A DNA stretch of 64,000 bases from Parus major (taxonomy: Eukaryota > Chordata > Aves > Passeriformes > Paridae): contig NC_031770.1 of NCBI RefSeq assembly GCF_001522545.3, positions 25,821,880 to 25,885,879 of the forward strand. Direction: 5' to 3'. The position numbers and the translations under genes are program-made. Positions 62,063 to 64,000 of the stretch are shown here, piece after piece. The notes below the pieces were generated by a model. That model worked only from the letters and a program-made list of their open reading frames with translations, searched no databases and was not told where the DNA came from. The stretch's first letter is position 1, and each line of letters begins with the position of its first letter.

Positions 62063-63004
62063 TCTCTCTGCTTTGCAACCAGCCACACTGTCAATATCAG
62101 TAGGAACTGGCTCTTTAAGAAGAATCAAATTTCATACCAGGGAGAAAGCAGTGAGAAGTACTTTTCTTTAAAAAGGTAGGGAAAAGAACCCAGTCTGCCA
62201 ACAAGTCTTTTTTAGCAAGGAGACACATTACCCTGTTGTGAATAGGAGGCTAATGTACAAATAACAGGACACCTACAAACTACTGCTCCTCTTTCCATGG
62301 AATATGAAACTTGGCTTAATTTCCTCTCTCATAATGAGCATTAAAAGCTTTAAGGTTGCACTTGCACTTTAAGGAGAATTGCACTTTTAATTTTAGCAAT
62401 TCCAAATGTTCCCTCTCATTGATATCCCTGATGCCATAAGAGTATGAATTATTGATATTGCTTGACTTTAATATTTTATGCTGCTGTGTAAATTGATAGC
62501 AGAGCCAAATCACAGCCTACAACTAAATTATGAAGGTCATCTAAAAGAATGCTGAGCAACTAAAGTCTGCTTCCCCAGATCAAAAGAAGGCCTGCAAATT
62601 TTCTGTTGAGTTATTCTTTCCTCTATTATTTATTAGTCATACACAGCTGAGCAAGATTTGAAATAAAACACTGGAATCCGAAATGCATTCCAGGAAAAAG
62701 GCTTGCTGTCATCAGCACATGCTAATGGCTACAGTATTTTGTAGTGAACTGTAATTTTTAGTGACAAGCATTTACTTATGTCACAGATTTCAAACCAGCT
62801 TCTTAAAAAATAGACCAAAGCAACCTCCAAGCGGCACAGCTAATTTCAGCTTTACTAGACAAAAACAGAAAACATAGCTGAAGATAATGATCAAATGGCC
62901 ATTTAGTACTGAAATGTCTGATTTTTCAGCAATCCTTACAATTTAGGATCATATTCAATACCTTACAACACCATTTATGATATCTGAGAAAAAACAGCAT
63001 CTGT
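62063..63004. other. Unique sequence, no gene recognised
   Basis: No repeat or gene was recognised. The sequence is AT-rich and non-repetitive. Confidence 0.5.
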
Positions 63005-63077
63005 AGCACAGCTGGAGCAGCTGTGCTGGAAAATCAATCATTGCCTGGCAACCGAGCAACTGATTTTCCATCAATCA
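63005..63077. promoter_or_regulatory. Candidate cis-regulatory element with nested inverted repeats
   Basis: AGCACAGCTG (63005-63014) and CAGCTGTGCT (63018-63027) are perfect inverted 10-bp arms around GAG, each holding a CAGCTG E-box. Directly after, GGAAAATCA (63028-63036) and TGATTTTCC (63061-63069) are perfect inverted 9-bp arms. They enclose ATTGCCTGGCAAC (63040-63052), close to the RFX X-box GTTGCCATGGCAAC. Both arms lie beside ATCAATCA words (63034-63041 and 63070-63077), which read TGATTGAT on the other strand, the PBX/HOX-type motif. Motif meanings are from general knowledge. Function is inferred only from their density and symmetry. Confidence 0.4.
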
Positions 63078-64000
63078 GTACACAAGGCATTCTGTTAGGT
63101 TTATAAAACACATAAATTTGTTGCAGTATGTGCAAATGCAATATGCGGGTTATAACTTAAGAGTGATAGATAAAAGACAGGCTATCAGGCTTAGTATGAA
63201 AAGAGCTGTATTTATGCATGCTGTAAATACGATACTACGGTAATAAAGAGATGAACTTCTCAGTGTGATTAGCATTGACAACAGATAGAGCCAAGAGGAC
63301 TCCAGAAATTAGGGCCTTTTCCACTGTAGCAAACATTTTGTGCTCATAACTCTAATATTTCTTTTCTGATAAAACAGACGTTCATGGAAACAGTTACTCC
63401 CAATTCTGCCAAGAACTCATAAACCCCTGCAAATTCCTGCAGCTTAGGCCTTTTTTCTAGAATTTTATTGGCCTAGCTGAGCCCATCAGTAATACTGCAA
63501 ATCTTATCATTCTGTTGAGATTACCCCATTTTTATAATAATATCTCCAAGCTCATTTTTAAGGGACAATAAAGATTGTAACCATTCTTCTAACTATAACA
63601 TAAAAGAAGAAGTGAGGGTGGGGGAGTTATACCAGAAATTGTACAAGTTAGTACTAAAGCTATGACATTTTAATACTCATAAAACATAAGCCCATTGCCT
63701 GATGTCAAGCCTCAGCATGGGACCAAAATGCATCGGTGTGTAAAGTGATAGCTATAGCTTGTCACATTACTCACCAGACCCACAACAGTCAACAGCCCAA
63801 GCTGGCAACCCTTGTGAAGTTGATATCCTCACCCTTTGGACACTGCTGCCTCTGTTTAGACATGGCCATCTGGAAGGCAAAAGTCTCTTCATACAGCATT
63901 TCCATACTGTGTTAGGAAACCCTATTTCTCCCAACTCTGTTTTATCCAGCAGTATCTCTTATAACACCAGTACGCCCAGCCTTTGTGCCCATCAAACATC
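63078..64000. other. Unique sequence to window end
   Basis: No gene, RNA or repeat family was recognised. Confidence 0.5.

Overview
The window looks like avian nuclear DNA, either intergenic or intronic. The main evidence is that the recognisable interspersed repeats are mostly CR1 LINEs, in several subfamilies and ages. They include 3' tails built on the AATCATAG octamer that is typical of birds. LTR-type insertions and a few very old MIR-like SINE scraps complete the set. The sequence is AT-rich by eye. I found no rRNA, tRNA, CRISPR array, operon-like layout or confident protein-coding gene. Most reading frames over 60 codons are chance openings or pieces of dead retroelements.

Layout. Positions 1-5116 are unique sequence with one AAT/TTA-type microsatellite. 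Positions 5117-12620 form a dense retroelement block. It starts with a long CR1 on the minus strand (5117 to about 8960, perhaps 9340) that keeps recognisable but broken ORF1 and ORF2. Next comes a much older plus-strand CR1-like LINE (about 9700-12010). This LINE is split by a 417-bp solo-LTR candidate (10231-10647, TG...CA ends, perfect 6-bp flanking repeat) and again by a minus-strand LTR-like insert (about 10829-11198, 7-bp flanking repeat). The block ends with another old minus-strand CR1 3' fragment (12093-12620). Positions 12621-49004 are mostly unique, with a MIR-like remnant at 25588, a 20-bp perfect palindrome at 27093, paired A-tracts at 33471-33623 and an ATCT microsatellite at 45143. 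Around 49.0-49.6 kb a MIR-like remnant abuts a minus-strand LTR. Two short CR1 tails in opposite orientation lie at 55394 and 56482.

Non-repeat signals worth a second look are: a cluster of seven TGTTTA/TAAACA cores at 54740-54951; a compact element at 63005-63077 with nested inverted repeats, two CAGCTG E-boxes, an X-box-like site and paired TGATTGAT motifs; and two unrecognised, possibly coding plus-strand islands at 56720-56991 and 60503-60816.

Limits. Repeat family names come from remembered consensus features and were not checked against a library. Element edges are approximate unless a flanking duplication is stated. The species, and any gene whose intron this might be, cannot be named from the sequence alone.
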